A stretch of DNA of 45,230 bases from DATDYW01 sp964574865 (GTDB lineage Bacteria; Patescibacteriota; Minisyncoccia; Phycocordibacterales; JAACPR01), in the NCBI GenBank assembly GCA_964574865.1, contig CAZNOT010000003.1, forward strand, positions 1 to 45,230. The letters are read 5' to 3'. The translations under genes were made by a program, and so were the position numbers. Positions within the stretch are counted from its first letter, which is position 1, and each line of letters starts with the position of its first letter. Below are positions 14,374-22,654 of the stretch, one piece after another. The notes under the pieces were generated by a model. That model made no database searches and was not told the DNA's origin. It worked only from the letters and a program-made list of their open reading frames with translations.

Positions 14374-15949
14374 CGTCTTCGCCCGACTCTTCAGGAGGCA
14401 GCCGCGCGACCACGCGTTCGAGCGATCCGCGCGTCAGGTGTTCGACTACCTCGCGAGCGAGACGAAGCAGCTCGACGCGCTCGAGAGCTTCGTCTTCCAG
14501 ACCGAGCAAATGCTCGCGCGGCACACGGGCGCAAACCCCGCGTTCGTTCGCGTCTACCTCGCCTGGGAAGACCACCTCATCACCGCGACGCCCGAGCGCT
14601 ACCCCGACGGCGTCGACTCGATTCGCCGAAACGTTCGCGCCCGCGCCCAGACCGCCGACCTCGGCCGCGATTTCCGCGTCGTCTTCCTCGAGCCTCGCGA
14701 CCGCGCCGTGGCGATGCTCCAGATTTTCTTCGAGCGCCTCGCGGGGGCAATTCTCGAACGCTTCGGCGAGCGGCACCTGCGCTCGCTCGTCGAGGAACTG
14801 CCGGAAGGCTTCAGGGAGCTCATCGCCGTAACCCCGTCCGGTATCTCGACAGACAAGCTGGCGAAATCGCTCCGCGACGACGCGGCCCTCACCGTCTCGG
14901 AAATGGTGCGCCGCTTCAAAGTGGCCGCCGCCGTGCTCTACGCGCGAACCGAGGTTCTCCTCGGCGCCGACTCGGCCCGGGAGGTGGTCGCGCGCTTCGT
15001 GCACGAGCTACGCGCGACCTACACGGCCGACATGATGCAGCCGGTCCTCGCCGCTCTCCCGGAGCACGTTCTAGACGACGAGGAGTGGCTGGCCCAGCTG
15101 TCGCGCGGCGAGCTCGAGCGACGCGTACGCGCGCAGACCGCCGAGCTCGAGACGCTCAACCGGTCGCTCGAGGCGAAAGTCGAGGAACGCACCACAGAGC
15201 TGCGCCGCGCGTACGAGGAGCTGCGCGCCGTCGACGCGCGTAAGTCTGAGTTCATCTCGGTGGCCGCGCACCAGCTGCGCACCCCGCTCTCCGGCATTCG
15301 CTGGGCGCTCGGCATGCTCGCGCGCGGCGAGGCGGGCGCGCTCTCGGACGAGCAAAAAAAGCTCGTGACGCAGAGCGAGAGCGCCACCGCCAAGCTCATT
15401 GCCATCGTGGGCGACATGCTCTCGACCGAGTTCGTCCGCGCCGGCAGCGCCCGCTACGCGCTCGCCCCCGTCCCCATCGCCGACCTGGTCGACGAGACGC
15501 TCTTCGCCCTGACCGACCGGGTTCGCGCGCAGGAGATCGTCATCGAGAACGGCGCGAAGGACCACGGCGTCATGGCTCTCGCCGATCGCAGCGCTATCGG
15601 CCAGGTGGTACTGAACCTCTTGGACAACGCGGTGAAGTACACGCGCAAAGGTGGCCGCGTGAGGGTTACCCTGCGCGCCGCCGGCAAGAACCAGGTCGAG
15701 TTCGGCGTCGAAGACTCCGGCATCGGCATCCCCGACGAGGAGCAGCGCCACGTCTTCGAGCGGTTCTTCCGCGCCACGAACGCGGTGCGGGAGCGCGCCG
15801 ACGGCTCAGGCCTCGGCCTCGCCATCGTAAAATCAATCGTCGAGGCGCACGACGGCACCATTTCCTTCACCAGCCACCCCGGCGAAGGCACCTCGTTCCT
15901 GGTGCGTCTACCGGCCGCCGAGGTTGCCCCGAAGCCGGTCCTCCCGTAA
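14366..15949 (+). CDS. Soluble sensor histidine kinase, 527 aa
   Basis: Two-component histidine kinase. The first 240 residues are a soluble region of no recognised type. It is followed by a coiled coil (about 248-290, TAELETLNRSLEAKVEERTTELRRAYEELR) and then the HisKA domain with phospho-acceptor His302 (VAAHQLRTPLSG). The HATPase domain has N box VVLNLLDNAVKYT, G1 DSGIGIP, F box FERFFR and G2 GSGLGLAIVKSIVEAHDG. There is no membrane segment. The start overlaps the upstream membrane gene by 8 nt. The receiver gene follows 9 nt after the stop. All catalytic boxes are intact. Confidence 0.93.
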   Translation: MLNVFARLFRRQPRDHAFERSARQVFDYLASETKQLDALESFVFQTEQMLARHTGANPAFVRVYLAWEDHLITATPERYPDGVDSIRRNVRARAQTADLGRDFRVVFLEPRDRAVAMLQIFFERLAGAILERFGERHLRSLVEELPEGFRELIAVTPSGISTDKLAKSLRDDAALTVSEMVRRFKVAAAVLYARTEVLLGADSAREVVARFVHELRATYTADMMQPVLAALPEHVLDDEEWLAQLSRGELERRVRAQTAELETLNRSLEAKVEERTTELRRAYEELRAVDARKSEFISVAAHQLRTPLSGIRWALGMLARGEAGALSDEQKKLVTQSESATAKLIAIVGDMLSTEFVRAGSARYALAPVPIADLVDETLFALTDRVRAQEIVIENGAKDHGVMALADRSAIGQVVLNLLDNAVKYTRKGGRVRVTLRAAGKNQVEFGVEDSGIGIPDEEQRHVFERFFRATNAVRERADGSGLGLAIVKSIVEAHDGTISFTSHPGEGTSFLVRLPAAEVAPKPVLP

Positions 15950-15958
15950 CCTTCCCGC

Positions 15959-16351
15959 ATGCCGAACGGCCCACTCATTCTCTGGATCGAAGACGACGAG
16001 TTCCTCTCCGAGCTCGTGTCCCAGAAAATGTTCCACGACGGGAGGCGGCTCGCGCGGGTGAGCCGAGCCGAAGACGCGATAGCCGCAATCGAGGCAGAGG
16101 TCCCGGCCGCCATCGTGCTCGATATCCTACTCCCCGGCAGGAACGGCTTTGAACTCCTGACGCAAATGCGCGCCGACCCTCGCCTCGCCAAGGTTCCGAT
16201 CATAGTGCTCTCGAACTACAGCCAAGAGGACGACGTCGCGCGCGCCAAGAATCTCGGCGCCGATCGCTACCTCGTGAAGGCAACGCTCTCGTTGGACGAG
16301 GTGCTCAAATCAATCGATACGGTCATGAGCGAAGGAAGGAAGAAGGAATAA
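15959..16351 (+). CDS. Single-domain response regulator (CheY-like receiver)
   Basis: 130-residue stand-alone receiver. Acid pocket Asp12/Asp13, phospho-acceptor Asp55 (IVLDILLPGRNG), Ser85 (VLSNYS) and Lys107 (YLVKAT) are all in place. There is no output domain, so it must act by protein contact, for instance on the pilus machinery or another kinase; the target cannot be seen from the sequence. It lies 9 nt after the kinase stop and is surely its partner. Convergent recJ ends 39 nt downstream with no clear terminator between them. Confidence 0.92.
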   Translation: MPNGPLILWIEDDEFLSELVSQKMFHDGRRLARVSRAEDAIAAIEAEVPAAIVLDILLPGRNGFELLTQMRADPRLAKVPIIVLSNYSQEDDVARAKNLGADRYLVKATLSLDEVLKSIDTVMSEGRKKE

Positions 16352-16390
16352 GTTCGAGCCAAAATCTCCAAACCTATTCCTTGCCCCTTT

Positions 16391-18076
16391 CTAAATCAGC
16401 TCTTTTATTCTCAGCCTGATTTCGACCCGACCCGCCCAGCGGGATTTTTCGATTTCGGCGAGCGCGGACACCGGCCTACCTACTTCGAGATTTTTGGCGC
16501 GGCAGGCCTCGCCCATGCCGAAGCCGACCGCCTGCACGCGCCCGAACGAGAGGCGCACGTGGACGCCCTCGTCCCCAAAAAACTTCACGGCGGTGAGCGG
16601 GGTTCCAGCGATGAGGAAAATCGGCTTAGCGTTCTCGACGCCGAACGGCCCCGCGAGCTCGAGCGCGGCGACGAGCTCCTCCCCCACCGAGGCAGGCGAG
16701 AGCAAATCGTCGGCCCAGATTTCGGCATCATCGCCCGGCGAGGATTCGGCGGCCGCAGCCAAAAGCGCCGGCAGCGTGTCGACCGCCTCCATTTTCACGG
16801 TGAAGCCGCCGGCCGCGTGGTGACCGCCGAAGACCTCCAGCGCCTCCGTCGCCGCAGCGAGCATCGCAAGGACGCTCGTGCCGCCGCGGTTCGCGCGGCA
16901 GGACCCCCGGAGCGCGTCTGCCCCTTCGCCGCGGCCCCACAGGAACACCGGACGTCCGAAACGGTCGGCAATCGCGGACGCGGCGAGCCCTAAGAGCGAT
17001 GGCTGCCAGCGCGGGTCGCCGGCGACAATGGCCGCCGGCACGTCGCCGCACGCCTCGACGCGCTCGCGCACCGCCTTGACGATGCTCGCCACGACGCCCT
17101 TGCGCCGGTCGTTGAGCTTCGACAGCTCGCGCGCGAGGCGCGCGGCGATGGCCGGCTCGTCGCAATCCAAGAGACGAAACGCGAGCTCCGGCTCCCCCAT
17201 GCGAGAAGCCGCGTTGATGCGCGGCGCAATCGAGAAACCAATATCGTCGGCCCCGATGTGCGCCTGATCGACGCCGGCCTCCGCGCAGAGCGCGCGAATG
17301 CCCGGCCGAGGCGACTTGCGCAGCACGTGAAGCCCCCAACGGGCGATGGCGCGATTCTCACCCACCAAAGGCACCATGTCGGCAATTGTGGCAATGGCCG
17401 CGAAATCTAAGAGCCATTTCTCCCATCCGGCGGGCGCGACATCCGGAAAGCGCGCCAAGACCTCCTTCGCGAGCTTCCACGCCACGCCCGAGCCGCAGAG
17501 CATTTTCTGCGGGTACGGGCAGTCTGCGCGCTTCGGGTTTACCACCGCATCAGCGGGCGGCAGGTCGCCGTGGATCTCATGGTGGTCTGTGACGATGACG
17601 GTTGCCCCCTTCTCCTTCGCGTACGCGATCGCGGCAACGTCCGCCGTGCCGCAGTCGACGGTCACAAGGAGCTTGGCGCCCTGTCCCATCAGGCTATCCG
17701 CGCCAGCCGACGAGAAGCCGAACCCTTCGCGGTTGCGGTGCGGAATGTAGAGCGCCATCTTCGCGCCAATTTTCTTGAAGAGCGCGCTCATGAGCGCCGC
17801 GCCCGGAATACCGTCGGCGTCGTAGTCGGCGAAAACGCCGATCGTATAGCCCGCCCTGACCGCTTCGGCAATCAAATCCGCAGCCTTCTCCAAGTCCGCC
17901 ATCTTCTCAGCCCCGCCCGTCGCCAAATCGAAATCCGGCGACAGGAACGCTCGCGCCGCATCGGGGGTTTCGATACCCTGGCGGTAGAGAATCTTTCGGA
18001 CAATCGGGTGGAAGCCCGAAAGCGCCCTATCGATTGCCTCCGGAACCGGGGGCCGCACCTTCACCTGCCTGGTCAT
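16391..18076 (-). CDS. recJ: Single-stranded-DNA-specific exonuclease RecJ
   Basis: 5'-3' exonuclease of the DHH family, acting in recombination and mismatch repair. Motifs: FADYDADGIPGAALM (motif I), VTVDCGT, IVTDHHE (the DHH motif), VNPKRADCPYP, GSGVAWKLA, and the DHHA1 motif GGHHAAGGFTV, followed by a short OB-like C-terminus. 561 residues from the ATG at 18076. Two ATGs lie further upstream (18088 and 18115), but the one at 18088 is part of a good -10 box (TAGAAT, 18092-18087), so 18076 is preferred. It is divergent from the HIT gene, the two promoters sharing about 20 bp. Confidence 0.95.
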   Translation of the reverse strand: MTRQVKVRPPVPEAIDRALSGFHPIVRKILYRQGIETPDAARAFLSPDFDLATGGAEKMADLEKAADLIAEAVRAGYTIGVFADYDADGIPGAALMSALFKKIGAKMALYIPHRNREGFGFSSAGADSLMGQGAKLLVTVDCGTADVAAIAYAKEKGATVIVTDHHEIHGDLPPADAVVNPKRADCPYPQKMLCGSGVAWKLAKEVLARFPDVAPAGWEKWLLDFAAIATIADMVPLVGENRAIARWGLHVLRKSPRPGIRALCAEAGVDQAHIGADDIGFSIAPRINAASRMGEPELAFRLLDCDEPAIAARLARELSKLNDRRKGVVASIVKAVRERVEACGDVPAAIVAGDPRWQPSLLGLAASAIADRFGRPVFLWGRGEGADALRGSCRANRGGTSVLAMLAAATEALEVFGGHHAAGGFTVKMEAVDTLPALLAAAAESSPGDDAEIWADDLLSPASVGEELVAALELAGPFGVENAKPIFLIAGTPLTAVKFFGDEGVHVRLSFGRVQAVGFGMGEACRAKNLEVGRPVSALAEIEKSRWAGRVEIRLRIKELI

Positions 18077-18086
18077 CGTGGCGGGC

Positions 18087-18107
18087 ATTCTACCCCGCGG
18101 GTACAAT
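18087..18107. promoter_or_regulatory. Back-to-back -10 boxes of recJ and the HIT gene
   Basis: TAGAAT on the minus strand (18092-18087) lies 10 nt before the recJ ATG. TACAAT on the plus strand (18102-18107) lies 6 nt before the HIT ATG. Both transcripts should be leaderless or nearly so, and each -35 region falls in the other gene's 5' end. Confidence 0.65.
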
Positions 18108-18113
18108 GCCCAC

Positions 18114-18551
18114 ATGAGCCAAGAAAAAACCGTTTTCGAGCGAATAGTCAGCGGCGAACTGCCCCACAGGAAGCTCTACGAAGACGATTTGGTGTACGCG
18201 CTCTTGGACGCCTTCCCCAACCACCCGGGGCACAGCCTCGTGGTACCGAAAGCGCTGCACGTGAACATTTTCGAGCTTCCAGACGAGACCGCGGCCCGGA
18301 TGTTCCAGGTCGCCCGAGATTTGGCGGCCGCCATCAAAGAAGTTTCAGCGGCCGAGGGTATCAACGTCGTCATGAACAACGGCGCAGCCGCCGGCCAGGT
18401 CGTATTCCACGCCCACCTCCACATCATCCCCCGCTTTCCGAACGACGGCGGCTACCTCGGTCGCCGCGAGAACTTCCCCACCGACGGCGCCGCGGACGAG
18501 TTCGCCGAGCGCGCCCGAACCGCCCTCGCCAGGATCCGACCCGGCAAATAG
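18114..18551 (+). CDS. HIT family nucleotide hydrolase
   Basis: Histidine-triad protein, an AMP-lysine or Ap4A-type nucleotide hydrolase/transferase of the Hint branch. The triad HAHLHIIPR is at residues 99-107, preceded by the conserved FERIVSGELP start and the DAFPNHPGHSLVVPK core. 145 residues, typical. It starts at MSQEKTVFERI; the predicted transcript start coincides with this ATG. Monocistronic and divergent from recJ. The physiological substrate is unknown, as for most HIT proteins. Confidence 0.94.
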   Translation: MSQEKTVFERIVSGELPHRKLYEDDLVYALLDAFPNHPGHSLVVPKALHVNIFELPDETAARMFQVARDLAAAIKEVSAAEGINVVMNNGAAAGQVVFHAHLHIIPRFPNDGGYLGRRENFPTDGAADEFAERARTALARIRPGK

Positions 18552-18552
18552 A

Positions 18553-18591
18553 GAAACCGCGCTAGGCGGAAGTGCGGGTTCGGCTTCTTTG
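18553..18591. terminator. Weak hairpin between the HIT gene and pgk
   Basis: AACCGCGC pairs with GTGCGGGTT through one bulge. T-rich sequence lies on both sides (GCTTCTTT on plus, TTTCTCTATTT on minus). A possible shared terminator for the convergent genes, but imperfect. Confidence 0.35.
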
Positions 18592-18596
18592 GCTAG

Positions 18597-19739
18597 CTAG
18601 CCCCGCGGCGAATCGGCGAGGGCCCGGAGGCCGGGAAGCTCGCCGCCGTTGCCGAGGAAGTCGAGCATGGCGCCGCCGGCAGTCGAGACGAAAGTGAAGC
18701 GGTCAGCGATGCCCTGCGCCTCGATGGCCGCGACGGTATCGCCGCCGCCCACAATCGCGGACGCGCCGGATTCGGCCACGAGGCGCGCGGCCGCCTCCGT
18801 CCCTTCCCGGAATCCATCCTCGTAGAGGCCGAGCGGCCCGTTCCAGAGGACGGACTTGGCGCCGACGAGCGCGGCCTTCAGGTTCTCAACGCCGACATCG
18901 AGGATACGCTCGTCGGCGGCAATGGGCTCGCCCGGGGCAGTCGAGCGTCGCGCGCCAGCCACGTCCGCCACCACGAGCGACTCCGGCAGCACTAGGTTCG
19001 GCCAAGCGGCCACCTCGGCCACAGCGGACAAATCTTCGGACACGAGCGACCCGCCGACAGGCATCCCTTTCGCCCTCAGGAGGTCGTTGAGGAGCGCCCC
19101 GGCCAGAAAAATTTTGTCCGCGCTCTGGAAGCGGCGCAGGAGCGGCAGCTTGGTTTCGAATTTTGCGCCGCCGAGAACAAAAACGAACGGATGCTCCGGC
19201 GAAAAAACCTTAGACAGCGCCTCGACCTCACGGGTGAGCTGCGCGCCGCCGTAGGAAGGTAAGAGGCGCGGCAGCGCGTCGACGGAGGCCTGCGCGCGGT
19301 GCGATACGGGGAACGCGTCGTTGACGTAGAGGTCGCCGAGCGCCGCGAGTTTGGCCGCGAAGGCGTCGTCGTTCGTCTCTTCCCCCGGCCAGCGCCTAAT
19401 GTTCTCAACGACGCCGAGCTGTCCGGCCGCGAGCGCGGCAACCTGCGAGGCGCCCTCGGCCGAGAACGGGTCCGCGATGAGCTTCGCGCCCGGGAAGTGC
19501 GCGTGGAGCGCGGAGACGACGGGCATCAGAGATTCCCCCTTGCGGCCGAGGAGCGAAATTGAGAGCACGGACGCACCCCGGGTGAGCAGCGCGCCCAAGG
19601 TCTCGAAGCTCGCCCGCAAGCGGTAGTCGTTCGCGACCGAGCCGTCGGCCGAGAGCGGCACGTTCCAATCGAAGCGCGCGATGACGCGCAATCCCGAGAG
19701 GTCGGCGGGCAGCTCGGCGAACGTGCGGAAGGTGGCCAT
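18597..19739 (-). CDS. pgk: Phosphoglycerate kinase
   Basis: Glycolytic enzyme that transfers phosphate between 1,3-bisphosphoglycerate and ADP. 380 residues, somewhat short (usual 390-415). RFDWNVPL, LLGRKGESLMP, NDAFPVSHR, VLGGAKFETKLPLL and the nucleotide-site VGGGDTVAAIE are recognisable. Several positions are diverged from typical enzymes: LLGR for HLGR, and PVS for the usual GTA in the NDAF.xxHR motif. This fits a CPR version. It lies one base after the tpiA stop, so tpiA-pgk is an operon. A short C-terminus (ALADSPRG) ends near the weak terminator shared with the HIT gene. Confidence 0.95.
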   Translation of the reverse strand: MATFRTFAELPADLSGLRVIARFDWNVPLSADGSVANDYRLRASFETLGALLTRGASVLSISLLGRKGESLMPVVSALHAHFPGAKLIADPFSAEGASQVAALAAGQLGVVENIRRWPGEETNDDAFAAKLAALGDLYVNDAFPVSHRAQASVDALPRLLPSYGGAQLTREVEALSKVFSPEHPFVFVLGGAKFETKLPLLRRFQSADKIFLAGALLNDLLRAKGMPVGGSLVSEDLSAVAEVAAWPNLVLPESLVVADVAGARRSTAPGEPIAADERILDVGVENLKAALVGAKSVLWNGPLGLYEDGFREGTEAAARLVAESGASAIVGGGDTVAAIEAQGIADRFTFVSTAGGAMLDFLGNGGELPGLRALADSPRG

Positions 19740-19740
19740 G

Positions 19741-20508
19741 TTACGCGCAGGCCTTCACGATAGCCGCGAAAGCGTAGGGGTCGAGGGAGGCGCGACCGAC
19801 GAGAAAGCCGTCGACCTCACCCTCCGTGACGAGCGCCGCGGCATTTTCGCCGTCGACCGATCCGCCGTAGAGGATGTAGGTCTTGCCGCCGACGTCGGGG
19901 CCGAGGACTTCGCGAAGGGTTTTGCGGACGAAGCGTGAGGTCTCGAGAAGCTCGCGCGGACCAATCGCGCTCTTCCCCGCCCCGATAGCCCAGACCGGCT
20001 CGTAGGCGACGGCGACCATCCGCGCGGCCTTACGGTCGACTCCATCGAGCGAGGCGGCAATCTGCGCGGCGAGCGTGCGGAGGTACTTGCCGGCAGCGTC
20101 GCGCTCGCGCTCTCCAACGCAGAGGAGCGTCTGCAGGCCGGCTGCGAGCGCCGCCTTCACTTTGAGCGCCACCTGCGCGTCGGTCTCGCCCGCGGCGCGA
20201 CGCTCGGAGTGGCCGACAATCGCGAAGCTCGCGCCGGCGGCCTTCGCCTGGGCCGCGGAAATTTCGCCCGTGTGCGCGCCCTCGGTCTCCCACGAGAGGT
20301 TCTGGACGCCGAACTCGGCCGCGCGAAACTTAACCTTGAGCGGCGCGAGCTGCACCGCCGGCGGGCACCAGCCGACGTAGGTTCCCTTTCCCACTTTACT
20401 CTTATTAAAGGTCGCGATGATTTTGATGCCGTCCTTCGCGGAAACGGGAGCCATTTTCCAGTTGGCGACCACGAGCTTGGGACGGTTTTTTACCTCTTTG
20501 GTGGCCAT
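19741..20508 (-). CDS. tpiA: Triosephosphate isomerase
   Basis: Interconverts dihydroxyacetone phosphate and glyceraldehyde 3-phosphate. 255 residues, the usual length. The substrate Lys lies in VVANWKM (about residues 13-19), the catalytic His in IVGHSERR, the Glu base in AYEPVWAIGAGKSA, and the phosphate-binding ILYGGSV and FLVGRASLD loops are intact. First gene of tpiA-pgk. A -10 box TACGAT (20523-20518) precedes the ATG by 9 nt, the near-leaderless arrangement common in this window. Gapdh is not adjacent. Confidence 0.97.
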   Translation of the reverse strand: MATKEVKNRPKLVVANWKMAPVSAKDGIKIIATFNKSKVGKGTYVGWCPPAVQLAPLKVKFRAAEFGVQNLSWETEGAHTGEISAAQAKAAGASFAIVGHSERRAAGETDAQVALKVKAALAAGLQTLLCVGERERDAAGKYLRTLAAQIAASLDGVDRKAARMVAVAYEPVWAIGAGKSAIGPRELLETSRFVRKTLREVLGPDVGGKTYILYGGSVDGENAAALVTEGEVDGFLVGRASLDPYAFAAIVKACA

Positions 20509-20517
20509 TGCGGGAGA

Positions 20518-20523
20518 ATCGTA
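20518..20523 (-). promoter_or_regulatory. -10 box of tpiA-pgk (near-leaderless)
   Basis: TACGAT on the minus strand, 9 nt before the tpiA ATG. Confidence 0.5.
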
Positions 20524-20609
20524 CCACGTAGCGAAAGGCTGGGGCGGGGGGCCGCGGCGACTAGCTCCCCTCTCCCGAAGAACTGGCCCCGAATCTTTGT
20601 TCCGCTACC

Positions 20610-22034
20610 TCACGGCTCTACCTCTCTCCACCCCACCACCTCGTACTCGTCCGTCGTGAGCGGGAACTCCGGCGGCGGCGCGTAGAGGAGGTGCGGGTCG
20701 TAGACGATCGATCGAGACTGGTAGCCGGTGCCGTCGGTCCAGGCGAAGCCGTAGCGTTCAGCGCTCACGATAGAGCCGTACGTTCGAATCGAGCTCCGCG
20801 AGTACCCCGTCCCGCAGCTCGACGAGTAGTAGTGGCGCCCGACGCGGCCGTGCTGGGCGACCATCGCGGCGTCGATCTCGAGGTCCGTGTCGCTCGAGAG
20901 CCCGACGTTGACGCTGTTCTGCGCGATCAAGCCGAGCACCGCCGAGCCGTCCTCGGCCCCGTAGTTGATGTCGCTGTTGACGATGATGTCGCGGCGCTGC
21001 CCCGGCGCGTCCGGGAAACGCGCGGCGGCGATGGTGAGGCGCGCGGTCGTGACGGTGCCCTCGACCCACACGTTATCCTCGAAGAAAATCAGCCCGTTGC
21101 CCGGGAAGGCGTAGTTTCCCAGGAGGGTCTGCGTCTTAATGGTCCAGAGGTCCCAGTCGGGGTCGTTCTGGACGTTCTTGCACTGGCTCGCCGGAGTGTT
21201 CTTCGTCTTCACCTGGTAGAGGTCGTAGGTATCGTTCGACTTGAGCACGATGCGGTACCCCTGCTTGCCCGACGCGTTGTAGTAGTGACCGCCGGTCTGC
21301 GCCTTGGTTTTGATCGAAGCGAGGTCCGTGATCATGCCCGCAAAATCAATCGCCGGCACCGGAAACTCGCGGCCGACGGTGAAAACATCCGGACGGTCCG
21401 GAACCGCGGCCGGCGGGAGCGGGTCAGTCGGCGAGACGTGGGTGTGCACGCCGAACTCGTTTCCGCCTGTGTGGTCCGGATCATCGTAGACGTCCCTCGC
21501 CGACGAGACGACGTTCCGGGCAACCCCATCGAACCGCACTCCGCCGTTGCCGTGCACGGGACCCTCGACGACGGTCCCCTCGCCGATGCGAATCTCCTCG
21601 TCCGCGGCAACCGCGTACTTCGCGACCGAGGGAATGGCCACGGTGACCTCGACGGCGCGCTCGGCGGTAGTCGTGCCGAGGTAAGTGCCGACAGATTTTA
21701 TGACGACGGCGGTCGAGCCGAGCGGCGGCGGGGTGATCTCGAGCGCGAACTCGCCAATCTTTCGGCCCGCGGCGTCGGTGAAGTCATGAATGTACGGTCC
21801 AGCCGCGCCGGTGCCGTCCTGGAAGTCGTCGGGGTCGTGGGCCAGGTGCCAGCGGTAGTACTCCGTGCCAGCTTCGGCGATCTGCAGCGCGTGCTCGCGG
21901 GCCGTCTGGGCGGCGGTCGCGCGCAGCACCGTGCCCAGGAAGCCGGCGAGGGCGGTGACGACGGCGACCGCGACCCCCGCGAACACGAGGATCTGCGGGA
22001 TCGCGAAGCCTTTCCGGCGGGTAATGTTTCTCAT
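20610..22034 (-). CDS. PilX-like minor pilin/assembly protein, 474 aa
   Basis: The N-terminus RRKGFAIPQILVFAGVAVAVVTALAGFLG is a prepilin-like leader and helix, with Gly-Phe at the presumed prepilin peptidase site, but the usual Glu at mature position 5 is Gln. A large extracytoplasmic domain of about 430 residues follows, with a beta-helix-like look (EEIRIGEGTVVEGPVHGNGGVRFDGV, and later DIIVNSDINYG and LGLIAQNSVNVG). Such repeats are seen in PilX-like proteins that make or cap pili. Third gene of the minor-pilin operon, 2 nt after the PilW-like gene. No cysteine pairs except near the C-terminus. Function is inferred from operon position. Confidence 0.78.
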   Translation of the reverse strand: MRNITRRKGFAIPQILVFAGVAVAVVTALAGFLGTVLRATAAQTAREHALQIAEAGTEYYRWHLAHDPDDFQDGTGAAGPYIHDFTDAAGRKIGEFALEITPPPLGSTAVVIKSVGTYLGTTTAERAVEVTVAIPSVAKYAVAADEEIRIGEGTVVEGPVHGNGGVRFDGVARNVVSSARDVYDDPDHTGGNEFGVHTHVSPTDPLPPAAVPDRPDVFTVGREFPVPAIDFAGMITDLASIKTKAQTGGHYYNASGKQGYRIVLKSNDTYDLYQVKTKNTPASQCKNVQNDPDWDLWTIKTQTLLGNYAFPGNGLIFFEDNVWVEGTVTTARLTIAAARFPDAPGQRRDIIVNSDINYGAEDGSAVLGLIAQNSVNVGLSSDTDLEIDAAMVAQHGRVGRHYYSSSCGTGYSRSSIRTYGSIVSAERYGFAWTDGTGYQSRSIVYDPHLLYAPPPEFPLTTDEYEVVGWREVEP

Positions 22035-22036
22035 GG

Positions 22037-22654
22037 TTATTGCGAGGAGCCGAGCCCGCGGAGGTTGCGCACGGTCGACACCGTGGTCAGGTCGGCCGGC
22101 CCCGGCGCGCGGGCCAGGTCGCCGTCGACGCGGAGCCAGACGCGAACCGCGCGCGCCTCGGACGGCGAGACCGGAAACGCGAGCGCCGGCGAGGACGTCG
22201 CGCCGTCGTACCCCGCGCCGTAGTACCAGAAGATCGTGGTGCTCGCGAGCACGCCGCTGACCAAGGTCGTCGTCGCCGCGGCGCCGTAGACCGCCGGATT
22301 GCCAGACGGCTCGGCGACCGATCGCCTGAACGTGCCCCCTTCCAGGAAGTAACGCACGCGCTCGGCGACGCCGTCTCGGTCGACATCGGAGAAGAACGTG
22401 ACCGAGGACGTCGAAGTCTCCGCGAGGGGGTAGGCGCCCGCCTCTGAGTAAGACGCGGCGCGGACCTCGTCGGAGAACGGACGGAGGACGCGCCGGGCGT
22501 CGGATTGAGTCGAGAGCGCGTCGGACAGCCCCGACCGGAACGCGAACACGTCCCGACCCATCAAGCCGACCAAGAGGAGCACGCCGGAAATGATGCCGAG
22601 CGTGACGAGCGTCTCGACGAGAGTGAACCCTGCGCGCGGTAGACGATTCTTCAT
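22037..22654 (-). CDS. PilW-like minor prepilin, 205 aa
   Basis: Type IV prepilin-like protein. The leader is MKNRLPRAG, followed by mature FTLVETLVTLGIISGVLLLVGLMG with Glu at position 5, so it should be cut by a prepilin peptidase (none is encoded in the window). The globular part of about 170 residues begins DVFAFRSGLSDALSTQSDARRVLRPFSDEVRAA, as in PilW/PulJ-type minor pilins, and contains a YYGAGYDGATSSPALAF segment typical of CPR members. The start overlaps the stop of the PilV-like gene by ATGA (22651-22654), implying translational coupling. Confidence 0.85.
   Translation of the reverse strand: MKNRLPRAGFTLVETLVTLGIISGVLLLVGLMGRDVFAFRSGLSDALSTQSDARRVLRPFSDEVRAASYSEAGAYPLAETSTSSVTFFSDVDRDGVAERVRYFLEGGTFRRSVAEPSGNPAVYGAAATTTLVSGVLASTTIFWYYGAGYDGATSSPALAFPVSPSEARAVRVWLRVDGDLARAPGPADLTTVSTVRNLRGLGSSQ

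Noticed and set aside
12741..14831. Plus-strand open frame across rnhA and the signalling genes
   Set aside because: It overlaps three well-supported genes in other frames, and its translation is Arg/Pro-rich without motifs.
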